From Streptomyces sp. NBC_01216 (GTDB taxonomy: Bacteria > Actinomycetota > Actinomycetes > Streptomycetales > Streptomycetaceae), in contig NZ_CP108677.1 in the NCBI RefSeq assembly GCF_035994945.1, positions 3,596,001 through 3,660,000 of the forward strand: a stretch of 64,000 nt of DNA, given 5' to 3'. Positions 8,187 through 16,262 of this stretch are shown one piece after another. Within the stretch, counting starts at the first letter, position 1. Each line of letters begins with the position of its first letter. The position numbers and the translations under genes were made by a program. A model generated the notes under the pieces. The model did not search any database and was not told the origin of the DNA. It saw nothing but the letters and a program-made list of their open reading frames with translations.

Positions 8187-8932
8187 GCACCACCGAACAG
8201 CCGAGCGCGTCGCCCCCGACGGCGGGCCCCGCCGGGCCCGCCCGGCACGAACCTGCCCTCCAGGGCCCGCCCGGCCCGGAGGCCGGCGGCGAGCCCGTCC
8301 AGTACGACGAGGGGTACGCCCCCGAGGTCGGCGTCGGGCCGCATCCCCTGCCCTGGCCCCAGGACGAGCGGTACGACCCCGAACTTCTGGCCGCCGGGGA
8401 CCGCCGCAACGTCGTCGACCCCTACCGGTACTGGACGCGGGAGGCGATCGTCGCCGACCTGGACGCCCGGCGCCATGACTTCCACGTCGCGGTGGAGAAC
8501 TGGGGCCACGACTTCAACATCGGTTCGGTGGTGCGGACCGCCAACGCCTTCCTGGCGAAGGAGATCCACATCGTGGGGCGCCGTCGCTGGAACCGGCGCG
8601 GGGCGATGGTCACCGACCGTTATCAGCACGTGCGGCACCACCCGGACACGCGGTCACTGACCGCATGGGCGGCGGCCGAGGGCCTGCCGATCATCGGCAT
8701 CGACAACCTGCCGGGCGCGGTGCCCCTGGAGCGGACCGTGCTCCCGCGCCGCTGCGTGCTGCTCTTCGGGCAGGAAGGCCCGGGGCTCACCGAGGACGCC
8801 CGCCGGCACGCGGCCCAGGTCTGCTCGATCGCCCAGTTCGGCTCCACCCGGTCGATCAACGCGGGTGCCGCCGCCGCGATCGCCATGCACGCCTGGGTGC
8901 AGCGCTACGCGGAGATCGCCGACACCCCGTAG
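8183..8932 (+). CDS. TrmH-family (SpoU) RNA methyltransferase
   Basis: A SPOUT-class RNA 2'-O-methyltransferase of 249 residues. The three family motifs are present: NIGSVVRTANAF (motif 1), LFGQEGPGLTEDA (motif 2) and SINAGAAAAIAM (motif 3), which together form the trefoil-knot AdoMet site. About 80 residues of acidic, Pro-rich sequence precede the domain. The start GTG overlaps the HTTM stop codon by 4 bases, so it is translated with that gene although its function looks unrelated. The target could be tRNA or rRNA and cannot be assigned. Confidence 0.88.
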   Translation: MSTTEQPSASPPTAGPAGPARHEPALQGPPGPEAGGEPVQYDEGYAPEVGVGPHPLPWPQDERYDPELLAAGDRRNVVDPYRYWTREAIVADLDARRHDFHVAVENWGHDFNIGSVVRTANAFLAKEIHIVGRRRWNRRGAMVTDRYQHVRHHPDTRSLTAWAAAEGLPIIGIDNLPGAVPLERTVLPRRCVLLFGQEGPGLTEDARRHAAQVCSIAQFGSTRSINAGAAAAIAMHAWVQRYAEIADTP

Positions 8933-8935
8933 GGA

Positions 8936-8962
8936 GCGCGGAGGCCCGACGCGCCTCCGCGC
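8936..8962. terminator. Bidirectional hairpin terminator between TrmH gene and paaN
   Basis: GCGCGGAGG and CCTCCGCGC form a perfect 9-bp stem with a 9-base loop, placed between two convergent genes only 38 bp apart. There is no T-run, as is common in Streptomyces. Confidence 0.7.
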
Positions 8963-8970
8963 ACCGTGCG

Positions 8971-10665
8971 TCAGGCATGCCGACGGACCTCCACCACCCG
9001 GAAGCGGCTGGACACGAACGCGCCGTCGCACAGCGCCGCGTTCGCGGCCGGGTTGCCGCCGGAGCCGTGGAAGTCGGAGAACGCGGCGGTCTGGTTGACG
9101 TAGACGCCACCCGTCAGGTTCAGCGAGAGCTGGGCCGACTCCTCCAGGCAGACCTCCTCGATCGCCCGCTCGGTGGCCGCCGAGGTCGTGTACCCGCCGA
9201 CCGTCATCGCGCCCTTCTCGCGCACCGTCCGCCGCAGCAAGTCCAGGGCGTCCTCGGTCGAGTCGACCGCGACGGCGAAGGAGACGGGGCCGAAGCACTC
9301 GGAGAAGTAGGCGGCCTCCGTGTCCGGCTTGGAGCCGTCCAGCTTCACGATGACGGGCGTCCGGACGACCGCGTCCGGGAAGTCCGGATGTACCACCTCG
9401 CGGGAGGCCAGGGCGACCTCGCCGAGCCCCGCGGCGGCCTCCAGGCGGGCCTTCACGTCCGGGTTGACCAGGGCGCCCAGCAGCGCGTTGGCCCGGGCGT
9501 CGTCGCCCAGCAGCCCGCCGACCGCGGCGGCCAGATCGGCGACCACCTCGTCGTACGACTTGGCGCCGGCGTCGGTGCTGATGCCTTCGCGGGGGATCAG
9601 CAGGTTCTGCGGGGTGGTGCACATCTGGCCGCTGTACAGGGACAGCGAGAAGGCCAGGTTCGACAGCATGCCCCGGTAGTCGTCGGTCGAGTCGACGACT
9701 ACCGTGTTGACGCCGGCCTTCTCGGTGTAGACCTGCGCCTGGCGGGCGTTCGTCTCCAGCCAGTCGCCGAAGGCCGTGGAGCCGGTGTAGTCGATGATCC
9801 GGATCTCGGGACGGACGGCGAGGGTCTTGGCGATGCCCTCGCCGGGCCGCTCGGCCGCCAGGGCGACCATGTTGGGGTCGAATCCGGCCTCGGCGAGGAC
9901 CTCGCGGGCCACGCGGACCGTGAGCGCCAGGGGAAGGACGGCGCGCGGGTGCGGCTTGACGAGCACCGGGTTGCCGGTGGCCAGGGAGGCGAACAGGCCG
10001 GGGTAGCCGTTCCACGTCGGGAAGGTGTTGCAGCCGATCATCAGCGCGATGCCGCGGGCGACCGGGGTGAACTCCTTGGACAGCTTCAGCGGGTCCCGCT
10101 TGCCCTGCGGCTTGGCCCAGTCGGCGCTGCCCGGGGTGCGGGTCTGCTCCGCGTACGCGTACGCCACGGCCTCCAGGCCGCGGTCCTGGGCGTGCGGGCC
10201 GCCGGCCTGGAGCGCCATCATGAACGCCTGGCCGCTGGTGTGCATCACGGCGTGCGCGAACTCGTGGGTGCGGGCGGAGATACGGGCGAGGATCTCCAGG
10301 CAGACCAGGGCGCGGGTCTCGGCGCCGGCGTCCCGCCAGGCGCCCATGCCGGCGCGCATCGCGGGCAGCAGGACGTCGATGTCGGCGTGCGGGTACTCCA
10401 CACCGAGCGCGGGGCCGTAGGGCGAGACCTCGCCGCCGGTCCAGCCGTCCGTGCCGGGCTGGTCGAGTTCGAAGCGGCCGTCGAGCAGCGCGGTGTACGC
10501 GGCGAGGCCGGCGGCGGCGTCCAGGGAGCCGTTCTCGCCGTACGCCTTGGGGTGCTCGGGGTGGGGCGACCAGTAGGCACGGGTGCGGATGGTGTCGAGA
10601 GCCTGGTCGAGTGTCGACCGGTGCTTCTCGGCCAGGGCGTCGGTGGTCAGCAGAGCGGCGGCCAT
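8971..10665 (-). CDS. paaN: Phenylacetic acid degradation protein PaaN
   Basis: Aldehyde-dehydrogenase superfamily enzyme of 564 residues matching the stand-alone PaaN type (no C-terminal MaoC hydratase domain, unlike the PaaZ fusion). PaaN-type proteins act after ring opening of the oxepin-CoA in phenylacetate breakdown. Visible regions include GCNTFPTWNGYPGLFASL, the TGSTAFGDWLE NAD-binding segment, and SGQMCTTPQNLL with the probable catalytic Cys. The start ATG at 10665 begins MAAALLTTDALAEK. The frame is open upstream, but the operator and intergenic DNA lie there. It is divergent from paaH across a 124-bp gap holding an operator. A separate hydratase would be needed and is not in the window. 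Confidence 0.9.
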   Translation of the reverse strand: MAAALLTTDALAEKHRSTLDQALDTIRTRAYWSPHPEHPKAYGENGSLDAAAGLAAYTALLDGRFELDQPGTDGWTGGEVSPYGPALGVEYPHADIDVLLPAMRAGMGAWRDAGAETRALVCLEILARISARTHEFAHAVMHTSGQAFMMALQAGGPHAQDRGLEAVAYAYAEQTRTPGSADWAKPQGKRDPLKLSKEFTPVARGIALMIGCNTFPTWNGYPGLFASLATGNPVLVKPHPRAVLPLALTVRVAREVLAEAGFDPNMVALAAERPGEGIAKTLAVRPEIRIIDYTGSTAFGDWLETNARQAQVYTEKAGVNTVVVDSTDDYRGMLSNLAFSLSLYSGQMCTTPQNLLIPREGISTDAGAKSYDEVVADLAAAVGGLLGDDARANALLGALVNPDVKARLEAAAGLGEVALASREVVHPDFPDAVVRTPVIVKLDGSKPDTEAAYFSECFGPVSFAVAVDSTEDALDLLRRTVREKGAMTVGGYTTSAATERAIEEVCLEESAQLSLNLTGGVYVNQTAAFSDFHGSGGNPAANAALCDGAFVSSRFRVVEVRRHA

Positions 10666-10720
10666 TGCGGGACCAACTCCTCGTCGAGCTGGGCAGGGAC
10701 GGGCGGACAGAGTTAGAGTA

Positions 10721-10734
10721 ACCGAACGATCGGT
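10721..10734. promoter_or_regulatory. ACCGAACGATCGGT operator between paaN and paaH
   Basis: Inverted repeat with ACCGA/TCGGT arms and centre ACGA. It is the exact reverse complement of the paaA-side element. Its place in the 124-bp divergent gap would let one bound dimer control both paaN and the paaH-TetR operon. Confidence 0.78.
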
Positions 10735-10758
10735 CGGGACAAGGGGGTCTGTCGAAGC

Positions 10759-10767
10759 TGTGGACAA
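10759..10767 (-). promoter_or_regulatory. DnaA-box-like 9-mer
   Basis: TGTGGACAA is the reverse complement of TTGTCCACA, the Streptomyces consensus DnaA box. It lies 25 bp past the operator and 22 bp before the paaH start. Confidence 0.45.
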
Positions 10768-10789
10768 CCCATCGGGGAGGATCAGTCTT

Positions 10790-12388
10790 ATGACCGCCAA
10801 TGTGAGCGACGTCCCGCCGGGCAGCGGGGCCGACGCCATCGACCGGAGCCGTACCGTCGCCGTCGTGGGCACGGGCACCATGGGCCAGGGGATCGCCCAG
10901 GTCGCGCTGGTCGCGGGCCACCCCGTCCGTCTCTACGACAGCGCGCCCGGCAGGGCCGAAGCCGCGGTGACGGCGCTCTCCGCCCGCCTGGACCGGCTGG
11001 TCGAGAAGGGCCGGATGGACCGGGCCGCCCGCGAGGGCGCCGTCGCACGGCTGTACGCCGCCACGGACCTGACTGACCTCGCCGACGCCGCTCTGGTCGT
11101 CGAGGCCGTCGTCGAACGGCTGCCGGTCAAGCAGCAGCTCTTCGCCGAGCTGGAGAAGATCGTCGGCGACGACACCGTCCTCGCCACCAACACCTCCTCC
11201 CTCTCCGTCACCGCCATCGCCGGCGGACTGCGCCTGCCCGGCCGGTTCGTCGGACTCCACTTCTTCAACCCCGCCCCACTGCTCCCGCTCGTCGAGGTGG
11301 TCAGCGGTTTCGCGACCGACGCGTCCGCCGCCACGCGCGCCTTCGAGACGGCGAAGAGCTGGGGGAAGACGCCGGTGCGCTGCGCCGACACCCCCGGGTT
11401 CATCGTCAACCGCGTGGCGCGCCCCTTCTACGCGGAGGCGCTGCGGGTGTACGAGGAGGGGGTGGCCGACCCCGCGACCATCGACGCCGCCCTGCGCGAA
11501 TGCGGGGGCTTCCGGATGGGGCCCTTCGAGCTGACCGACCTCATCGGCCAGGACGTGAACGAGGCGGTCACCCGCTCGGTCTGGGAGTCCTTCCACCAGG
11601 ACCCCAAGTTCACGCCCTCCCTGGCCCAGCGCCGCCTCGTGGAGTCGGCGCGGCTCGGCCGCAAGTCGGGCCACGGCTGGTTCCCGTACGGGACGGACGC
11701 GCCGGCCGCCGCGCCGCACACCGCGCCGCCCGCCGAGCCGCCGGCCTCCGTGGTCGTCCAGGGCGACCTGTATCAGGCCGCGCCGCTGGCCGAGCTGTTC
11801 CGGGAGGCGTCGATCGCCGTAGGCTTCGAGGAGGACGCGGTACCCGGCTACCCGGGGTGGATCGAGCTGCCGAGCGGGACCCGGCTGTTCCTGGCGGACG
11901 GCACCGCCGCCGACGACGCCGAGATGCCCGTGATCCACTTCGATCTCGCGCTGGACTACCGCACCTGTGAGCGCATCGTGCTGGCCCCGGCCGTGACGGT
12001 GGACGACCGGTCGCTCCGGGATGCGATCGGCCTCTTCCAGGCGGCCGGCAAGAAGGTCAGCGTGATCCGCGACGTGCCCGGCATGATCGTCGCCCGCACG
12101 GTCGCCATGCTCGTCGACTTCGCCCTCGACGCCGCCGCGCGCGCCGTGGCGGACGCCGACGACATCGACACCGCGATGCGGCTCGGTGTGAACTACCCGC
12201 GCGGTCCACTGGCCTGGGGCGAGGAGCTGGGGGCCGGCTGGGTCCTGGAGATCCTGTCGAACCTCCACGAGGAGTACCCGACGGGCCGCTACGCGCCCTC
12301 CCAGGCGCTGCGCCGCCGGGTCGCCGCCGAACTGGCCGCCCAGGCCCGCGCCGAGCAGTCCGCGGCGGGCGAGGAGAGCGCGTCATGA
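10790..12388 (+). CDS. paaH: 3-hydroxyacyl-CoA dehydrogenase PaaH
   Basis: NAD-dependent 3-hydroxyacyl-CoA dehydrogenase of 532 residues, the long PaaH form. In phenylacetate degradation it oxidises 3-hydroxyadipyl-CoA to 3-oxoadipyl-CoA. The N-terminal Rossmann domain has VAVVGTGTMGQG (residues 23-34). The first 3HCDH domain has TNTSSLSVTAIA and GLHFFNPAP around the catalytic His-Glu pair, and a second C-terminal 3HCDH domain repeats the fold. The ATG at 10790 has GGGGAGG about 11 bases upstream. The stop overlaps the TetR gene start (ATGA), so enzyme and regulator are co-translated. Confidence 0.93.
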   Translation: MTANVSDVPPGSGADAIDRSRTVAVVGTGTMGQGIAQVALVAGHPVRLYDSAPGRAEAAVTALSARLDRLVEKGRMDRAAREGAVARLYAATDLTDLADAALVVEAVVERLPVKQQLFAELEKIVGDDTVLATNTSSLSVTAIAGGLRLPGRFVGLHFFNPAPLLPLVEVVSGFATDASAATRAFETAKSWGKTPVRCADTPGFIVNRVARPFYAEALRVYEEGVADPATIDAALRECGGFRMGPFELTDLIGQDVNEAVTRSVWESFHQDPKFTPSLAQRRLVESARLGRKSGHGWFPYGTDAPAAAPHTAPPAEPPASVVVQGDLYQAAPLAELFREASIAVGFEEDAVPGYPGWIELPSGTRLFLADGTAADDAEMPVIHFDLALDYRTCERIVLAPAVTVDDRSLRDAIGLFQAAGKKVSVIRDVPGMIVARTVAMLVDFALDAAARAVADADDIDTAMRLGVNYPRGPLAWGEELGAGWVLEILSNLHEEYPTGRYAPSQALRRRVAAELAAQARAEQSAAGEESAS

Positions 12389-12978
12389 CGACGGCGAAAC
12401 GCGACACGTACACCCCCGAGACCCTGCTCTCCGTCGCCGTCCGGGTGTTCAACGAGCGCGGCTACGACGGCACCTCGATGGAGCACCTGTCCAAGGCGGC
12501 GGGGATCTCGAAGTCCTCGATCTACCACCACGTCACGGGCAAGGAGGAACTGCTGCGGCGGGCCGTCAGCCGCGCCCTGGACGGGCTCTTCGCCGTGCTC
12601 GACGAGCCCGGGGCCACCCGCGGCCGGGCCATCGACCAGGTCGAGTACGTCACCCGCCGCACCGTGGAGGTGCTCATCGCGGAGCTGCCGTACGTGACGC
12701 TGCTGCTGCGGGTCCGCGGCAACACCACGACCGAGCGGTGGGCCCTGGAGCGCCGCCGCGAGTTCGACCAGAAGGTGGCGGAGCTGCTCAAGGCCGCCGC
12801 CGCGGACGGGGACCTGCGGGCGGACGTGGACATACGGCTCGCCACCCGGCTGCTCTTCGGCATGATCAACTCGCTGGTGGAGTGGTACCGGCCGCATCCG
12901 GGCGCGGAGGCGGAACGGGAGCAGCTGGCCGACACCGTCGCCCACCTCGCCTTCGACGGGCTGCGGACGGCCCGCTGA
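12385..12978 (+). CDS. paaR: TetR-family regulator, probable PaaR
   Basis: TetR/AcrR repressor of 197 residues. The N-terminal helix-turn-helix is VRVFNERGYDGTSMEHLSK through AAGISKSSIYHHV, and a helical ligand-binding domain follows. It is the last gene of the paaH operon and overlaps it by 4 bases. By analogy with actinobacterial PaaR it should release DNA on binding phenylacetyl-CoA and act on the ACCGA...TCGGT sites at 5902, 10721 and 14011. The symbol is given by context, not by a diagnostic residue. Autoregulation follows from the 10721 site. Confidence 0.82.
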   Translation: MTTAKRDTYTPETLLSVAVRVFNERGYDGTSMEHLSKAAGISKSSIYHHVTGKEELLRRAVSRALDGLFAVLDEPGATRGRAIDQVEYVTRRTVEVLIAELPYVTLLLRVRGNTTTERWALERRREFDQKVAELLKAAAADGDLRADVDIRLATRLLFGMINSLVEWYRPHPGAEAEREQLADTVAHLAFDGLRTAR

Positions 12979-12980
12979 GA

Positions 12981-13006
12981 GGCCCCGAGGGGGTGGCTTC
13001 GGGGCT
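12981..13006. terminator. Hairpin terminator after TetR gene
   Basis: GCCCCGA (12982-12988) pairs with TCGGGGC (12999-13005), a 7-bp stem with a 10-base loop just after the TetR stop codon. The rest of the gap to 13294 is C/G-rich DNA in which no gene or further signal is seen. Confidence 0.5.
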
Positions 13007-13294
13007 CCTCGACGGGTCCGCCGGGCGCTCCCCTCGCGGTCGGGCCTCCCGGGCCTGCCGGCCGTCGCCGGGGCGCGGTCCGGGAGGGGCCGACGGCCCG
13101 ACCCCGGGTACGCACGCCTGCCGCCCGCCCGGCTTCCCGGACTCTGTCGGCGCGCCCGGACGGCGCCCGGCCCGCCTGCTTGCCGCCCGCCCCGCCCGCC
13201 CGTCCTCGTCGGTCGCCCGTTCGGCCGTGCGCCCGCGTGTCCGTTCGGCCGTCCCTGCCCGCGGGGCTCCCCCGACGGTGTGCGCGCGGGGTCC

Positions 13295-13909
13295 TCAGCC
13301 CGGGTGGTCCGGGTCCAGATCGGTCTCCTCGAAGACCAGCAGAGTGCGGGTGGAAAGCACCTCGGGGATCGACTGGAGCTTGGTGAGCACCAGCTCGCGG
13401 AGCGTCCGGTTGTCGGGGGTGTGCACCAGGAGCAGAACGTCGAAGTCGCCGCTGACCAGCGCGATGTGGGCGGCCCCCGGCAGCGCCTGGAGCTGTTCGC
13501 GCACGGTCCGCCAGGAGTTCTGGACGATCTTGAGAGTGATGTAGGCGGACGCTCCCTGGCCCGCCCGCTCGTGGTTCACCCGGGCACTGAAGCCGCGGAT
13601 CACCCCGTCGTCGATGAGTCGGTTGATCCGGGCGTACGCATTGGCCCGGGAGACGTGGACCCGCTCGGCCACGGAGCGTATCGAGGCGCGTCCGTCCGTC
13701 TGGAGGATGCGCAGGATGTCCCGGTCGACGGCGTCCAGCGGCCGGGCCGAAGGGCCGCCCTGGGGCGTTCCGACGACACCCGGCGACGCGCCCCCGGAGG
13801 CGGCGCCCTGGGCCTGGCCGTGTGCCGCTCCCGGGGCCGCTCCCTGTGTCTGACCCGGGCCCTGGCTCAGCGCCCGCTCCCAGCCGTCGGCCATTTGTTC
13901 ATCCGTCAT
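13295..13909 (-). CDS. bkdR: Lrp/AsnC-family regulator, probable BkdR
   Basis: Feast/famine regulator of about 204 residues. The N-terminal helix-turn-helix is LDAVDRDILRILQTDGRASI in outline followed by VHVSRANAYARINRL, and the C-terminal RAM effector domain includes SGDFDVLLLVHTPD. A Gly/Pro/Gln-rich tail of about 45 residues precedes the HTH. An Lrp-like BkdR divergent from a branched-chain dehydrogenase operon is known in S. coelicolor and affects antibiotic production and development; this gene has the same arrangement. Several ATGs are possible (13909, 13930, 13939). The first is chosen for the G-rich site before it. The two others would place the start at the edge of the DnaA-box pair. 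Confidence 0.85.
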   Translation of the reverse strand: MTDEQMADGWERALSQGPGQTQGAAPGAAHGQAQGAASGGASPGVVGTPQGGPSARPLDAVDRDILRILQTDGRASIRSVAERVHVSRANAYARINRLIDDGVIRGFSARVNHERAGQGASAYITLKIVQNSWRTVREQLQALPGAAHIALVSGDFDVLLLVHTPDNRTLRELVLTKLQSIPEVLSTRTLLVFEETDLDPDHPG

Positions 13910-13954
13910 GTCCCCCCGCCTCTCTCCCATGGACGACATGTCTCCATCCCAGGC

Positions 13955-13976
13955 TGTGGAGAACCGTTTGTCCACA
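13955..13976. promoter_or_regulatory. Inverted pair of DnaA-box-like 9-mers
   Basis: TGTGGAGAA (13955-13963, one mismatch) and TTGTCCACA (13968-13976, exact Streptomyces consensus) face each other across 4 bases. TGTGGA/TCCACA form the arms of the repeat. It lies between the bkdR start and the 14011 operator, so it could also be a binding site for the Lrp protein. Confidence 0.45.
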
Positions 13977-14010
13977 GGCTGAGGGTGCCTGTAGCCAAAA
14001 TGCCTCCGCG

Positions 14011-14024
14011 ACCGAACAATCGGT
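14011..14024. promoter_or_regulatory. ACCGAACAATCGGT operator upstream of bkd operon
   Basis: ACCGA/TCGGT arms with centre ACAA, one base different from the paaN-paaH site. It lies 56-86 bp before the possible starts of the E1-alpha gene. This ties the bkd operon to the putative PaaR regulon. Confidence 0.68.
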
Positions 14025-14097
14025 AGGTGAGGCGCGCCACACCCCGCGCCACCCGTCTTCGGGTCTTATGCCCGCTCCCATGGAGGAGGTGGACTCG

Positions 14098-15246
14098 TTG
14101 CAACAGCGCAGTTCGACAGTCCAAGAGCCGCCCGCCACCGTTGCCTACCGGCCCATCCCGCCCCCGGCGTGGAAGCCGCGCACCGACCCCGGCCCGCTCC
14201 TGCCCGACGCCGAACCGTTCCGTGTCCTCGGCACGGACGCGGTGGCCTCGGCCGACCCCGAGCTGTTGCGACGTCTCTACGCCGAGCTGGTGCGGGGCCG
14301 CAGGTACAACGCGCAGGCCACCGCTCTCACCAAGCAGGGCCGTCTCGCGGTGTACCCGTCGACCACCGGCCAGGAGGCATGTGAGGTCGCCGCCGCGCTC
14401 GCCCTGGAAGAGCGCGACTGGCTCTTCCCCTCGTACCGCGACACCCTCGCCGCCGTGGCCCGCGGCCTCGACCCGGTCCAGGCGCTGACGCTGCTGCGCG
14501 GCGACTGGCACACCGGGTACGACCCGCGCGAGTACCGGATCGCCCCGCTGTCCACCCCGCTCGCCACCCAGCTTCCCCACGCGGTCGGCCTGGCCCACGC
14601 CGCCCGGCTCAAGGGAGACGACGTGGTCGCGCTCGCCATGGTCGGCGACGGCGGCACCAGCGAGGGCGACTTCCACGAGGCGCTGAACTTCGCGGCCGTC
14701 TGGCAGGCCCCCGTGGTCTTCCTGGTGCAGAACAACGGCTTCGCGATCTCCGTGCCGCTCGCCAAGCAGACGGCCGCCCCCTCCCTGGCCCACAAGGCCG
14801 TCGGCTACGGCATGCCGGGTCGCCTCGTCGACGGAAACGACGCCGCCGCCGTCCACCAGGTGCTCGCCGAGGCCGTGGCCCGCGCACGGCGCGGCGGCGG
14901 ACCGACGCTGGTCGAGGCCGTGACCTACCGCATCGACGCCCACACCAACGCCGACGACGCCACCCGCTACCGCGGGGACGGCGAGGTCGAGACCTGGCGG
15001 GCCCACGACCCCATCCTGATCCTGGAGCGCGAGCTGACCGAGCGCGGCCTGCTCGACGACGAAGGAAAGCGGGAGGCGGCGGAGGCCGCCGAGACGATGG
15101 CGGCCGCCCTCCGCGAGCGGATGAACGCCGACCCGGTGCTCGACCCGATGGACCTGTTCGCGCACGTCTACGCCGAGCAGACGGCACAGCTGCGCGAGCA
15201 GGCGGCGCAGCTGCGCGCCGAGCTCGACGCCGAGAGCGAGGCGTGA
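14098..15246 (+). CDS. bkdA: Branched-chain 2-oxoacid dehydrogenase E1 alpha subunit
   Basis: Thiamin-diphosphate-dependent E1 alpha subunit, about 382 residues. With E1 beta it decarboxylates branched-chain 2-oxo acids and loads the acyl group on the E2 lipoyl arm. The ThDP motif GDGGTSEGDF...QNNGFAIS is intact, as are the phosphorylation-loop-like TYRIDAHTNADDATRYR and the C-terminal helical tail. The start is uncertain. ATGs at 14068 and 14080 and a GTG at 14089 are in frame, but only the TTG at 14098 has GGAGG at good spacing. It is the first gene of bkdABC; E1 beta overlaps its stop. No E3 gene is present. Confidence 0.9.
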   Translation: MQQRSSTVQEPPATVAYRPIPPPAWKPRTDPGPLLPDAEPFRVLGTDAVASADPELLRRLYAELVRGRRYNAQATALTKQGRLAVYPSTTGQEACEVAAALALEERDWLFPSYRDTLAAVARGLDPVQALTLLRGDWHTGYDPREYRIAPLSTPLATQLPHAVGLAHAARLKGDDVVALAMVGDGGTSEGDFHEALNFAAVWQAPVVFLVQNNGFAISVPLAKQTAAPSLAHKAVGYGMPGRLVDGNDAAAVHQVLAEAVARARRGGGPTLVEAVTYRIDAHTNADDATRYRGDGEVETWRAHDPILILERELTERGLLDDEGKREAAEAAETMAAALRERMNADPVLDPMDLFAHVYAEQTAQLREQAAQLRAELDAESEA

Positions 15247-16262
15247 TGACGACGAAGACGGCGGCCAGGGCGGCCAAGCCGGCCACGATGGCGCAGGCTC
15301 TCCAGCGCGCCATGCGCGACGCGATGGCCGAGGACCCGACCGTCCATATAATGGGCGAGGACGTCGGCACGCTCGGCGGTGTCTTCCGGGTCACCGACGG
15401 CCTCGCCAAGGAGTTCGGCGAGGACCGCTGTACGGACACCCCGCTGGCCGAGGCCGGCATCCTGGGCACGGCCGTCGGCATGGCGATGTACGGGCTGCGG
15501 CCGGTCGTCGAGATGCAGTTCGACGCCTTCGCCTACCCGGCGTTCGAGCAGCTCATCAGCCATGTGTCGCGGATGCGGAACCGTACGCGCGGCGCACTGC
15601 CGATGCCGCTGGTCGTCCGGGTGCCCTACGGCGGCGGAATCGGCGGGGTGGAGCACCACAGCGACTCCTCCGAGGCCTACTACATGGCGACACCGGGACT
15701 TCACGTCGTCACCCCGGCCACGGTCGAGGACGCCTACGGGCTGCTGCGGGCGGCGATCGCCTCCGACGACCCGGTCGTCTTCCTGGAGCCCAAGCGGCTG
15801 TACTGGTCCAAGGCCGACTGGTCCCCCGAGGCCCCGACGGCGGTGGAGCCCATCGGCAAGGCCGTGGTCCGCCGCAGAGGCCGGAGCGCCACCCTGATCA
15901 CCTACGGACCCTCCCTGCCGGTCTGCCTGGAGGCGGCCGAGGCCGCGCGGGCCGAGGGCTGGGACCTGGAGGTGGTCGACCTGCGCTCGCTGGTGCCCTT
16001 CGACGACGAGACGGTCTGCGCCTCGGTGCGCCGCACCGGGCGAGCGGTCGTCGTGCACGAGTCGACAGGCTTCGGCGGACCGGGCGGGGAGATCGCCGCG
16101 CGGGTGACCGAGCGCTGCTTCCACCACCTGGAGGCGCCGGTGCTCCGGGTCGCCGGTTTCGACATCCCGTACCCGCCGCCGATGCTGGAGCGGCACCACC
16201 TGCCGGGCGTGGACCGGGTGCTCGACGCGGTCGCGCGCCTCCAGTGGGAGGCGCAGAGCTGA
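15246..16262 (+). CDS. bkdB: Branched-chain 2-oxoacid dehydrogenase E1 beta subunit
   Basis: E1 beta subunit of about 338 residues. The transketolase-like pyrimidine-binding domain opens with TMAQALQRAMRDAM and MGEDVGTLGGVFRVTDGL, carries the family's DTPLAEAGI, and continues to PYGGGIGGVEHHSDSSE. The C-terminal domain has WDLEVVDLRSLVPFD. The ATG at 15246 overlaps the E1-alpha stop as TGATG; a GTG one codon earlier is also in frame. The downstream E2 start again overlaps as TGATG, so the three genes form one coupled operon. Confidence 0.93.
   Translation: MTTKTAARAAKPATMAQALQRAMRDAMAEDPTVHIMGEDVGTLGGVFRVTDGLAKEFGEDRCTDTPLAEAGILGTAVGMAMYGLRPVVEMQFDAFAYPAFEQLISHVSRMRNRTRGALPMPLVVRVPYGGGIGGVEHHSDSSEAYYMATPGLHVVTPATVEDAYGLLRAAIASDDPVVFLEPKRLYWSKADWSPEAPTAVEPIGKAVVRRRGRSATLITYGPSLPVCLEAAEAARAEGWDLEVVDLRSLVPFDDETVCASVRRTGRAVVVHESTGFGGPGGEIAARVTERCFHHLEAPVLRVAGFDIPYPPPMLERHHLPGVDRVLDAVARLQWEAQS

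Noticed and set aside
8654..12268. A 1,204-residue open frame on the minus strand across paaN, paaH and TetR gene
   Set aside because: It is antisense to three clear genes, is very rich in Arg, Gly and Pro, and its only recognisable part is a shadow of paaN. Long stop-free antisense frames are common at this G+C content.
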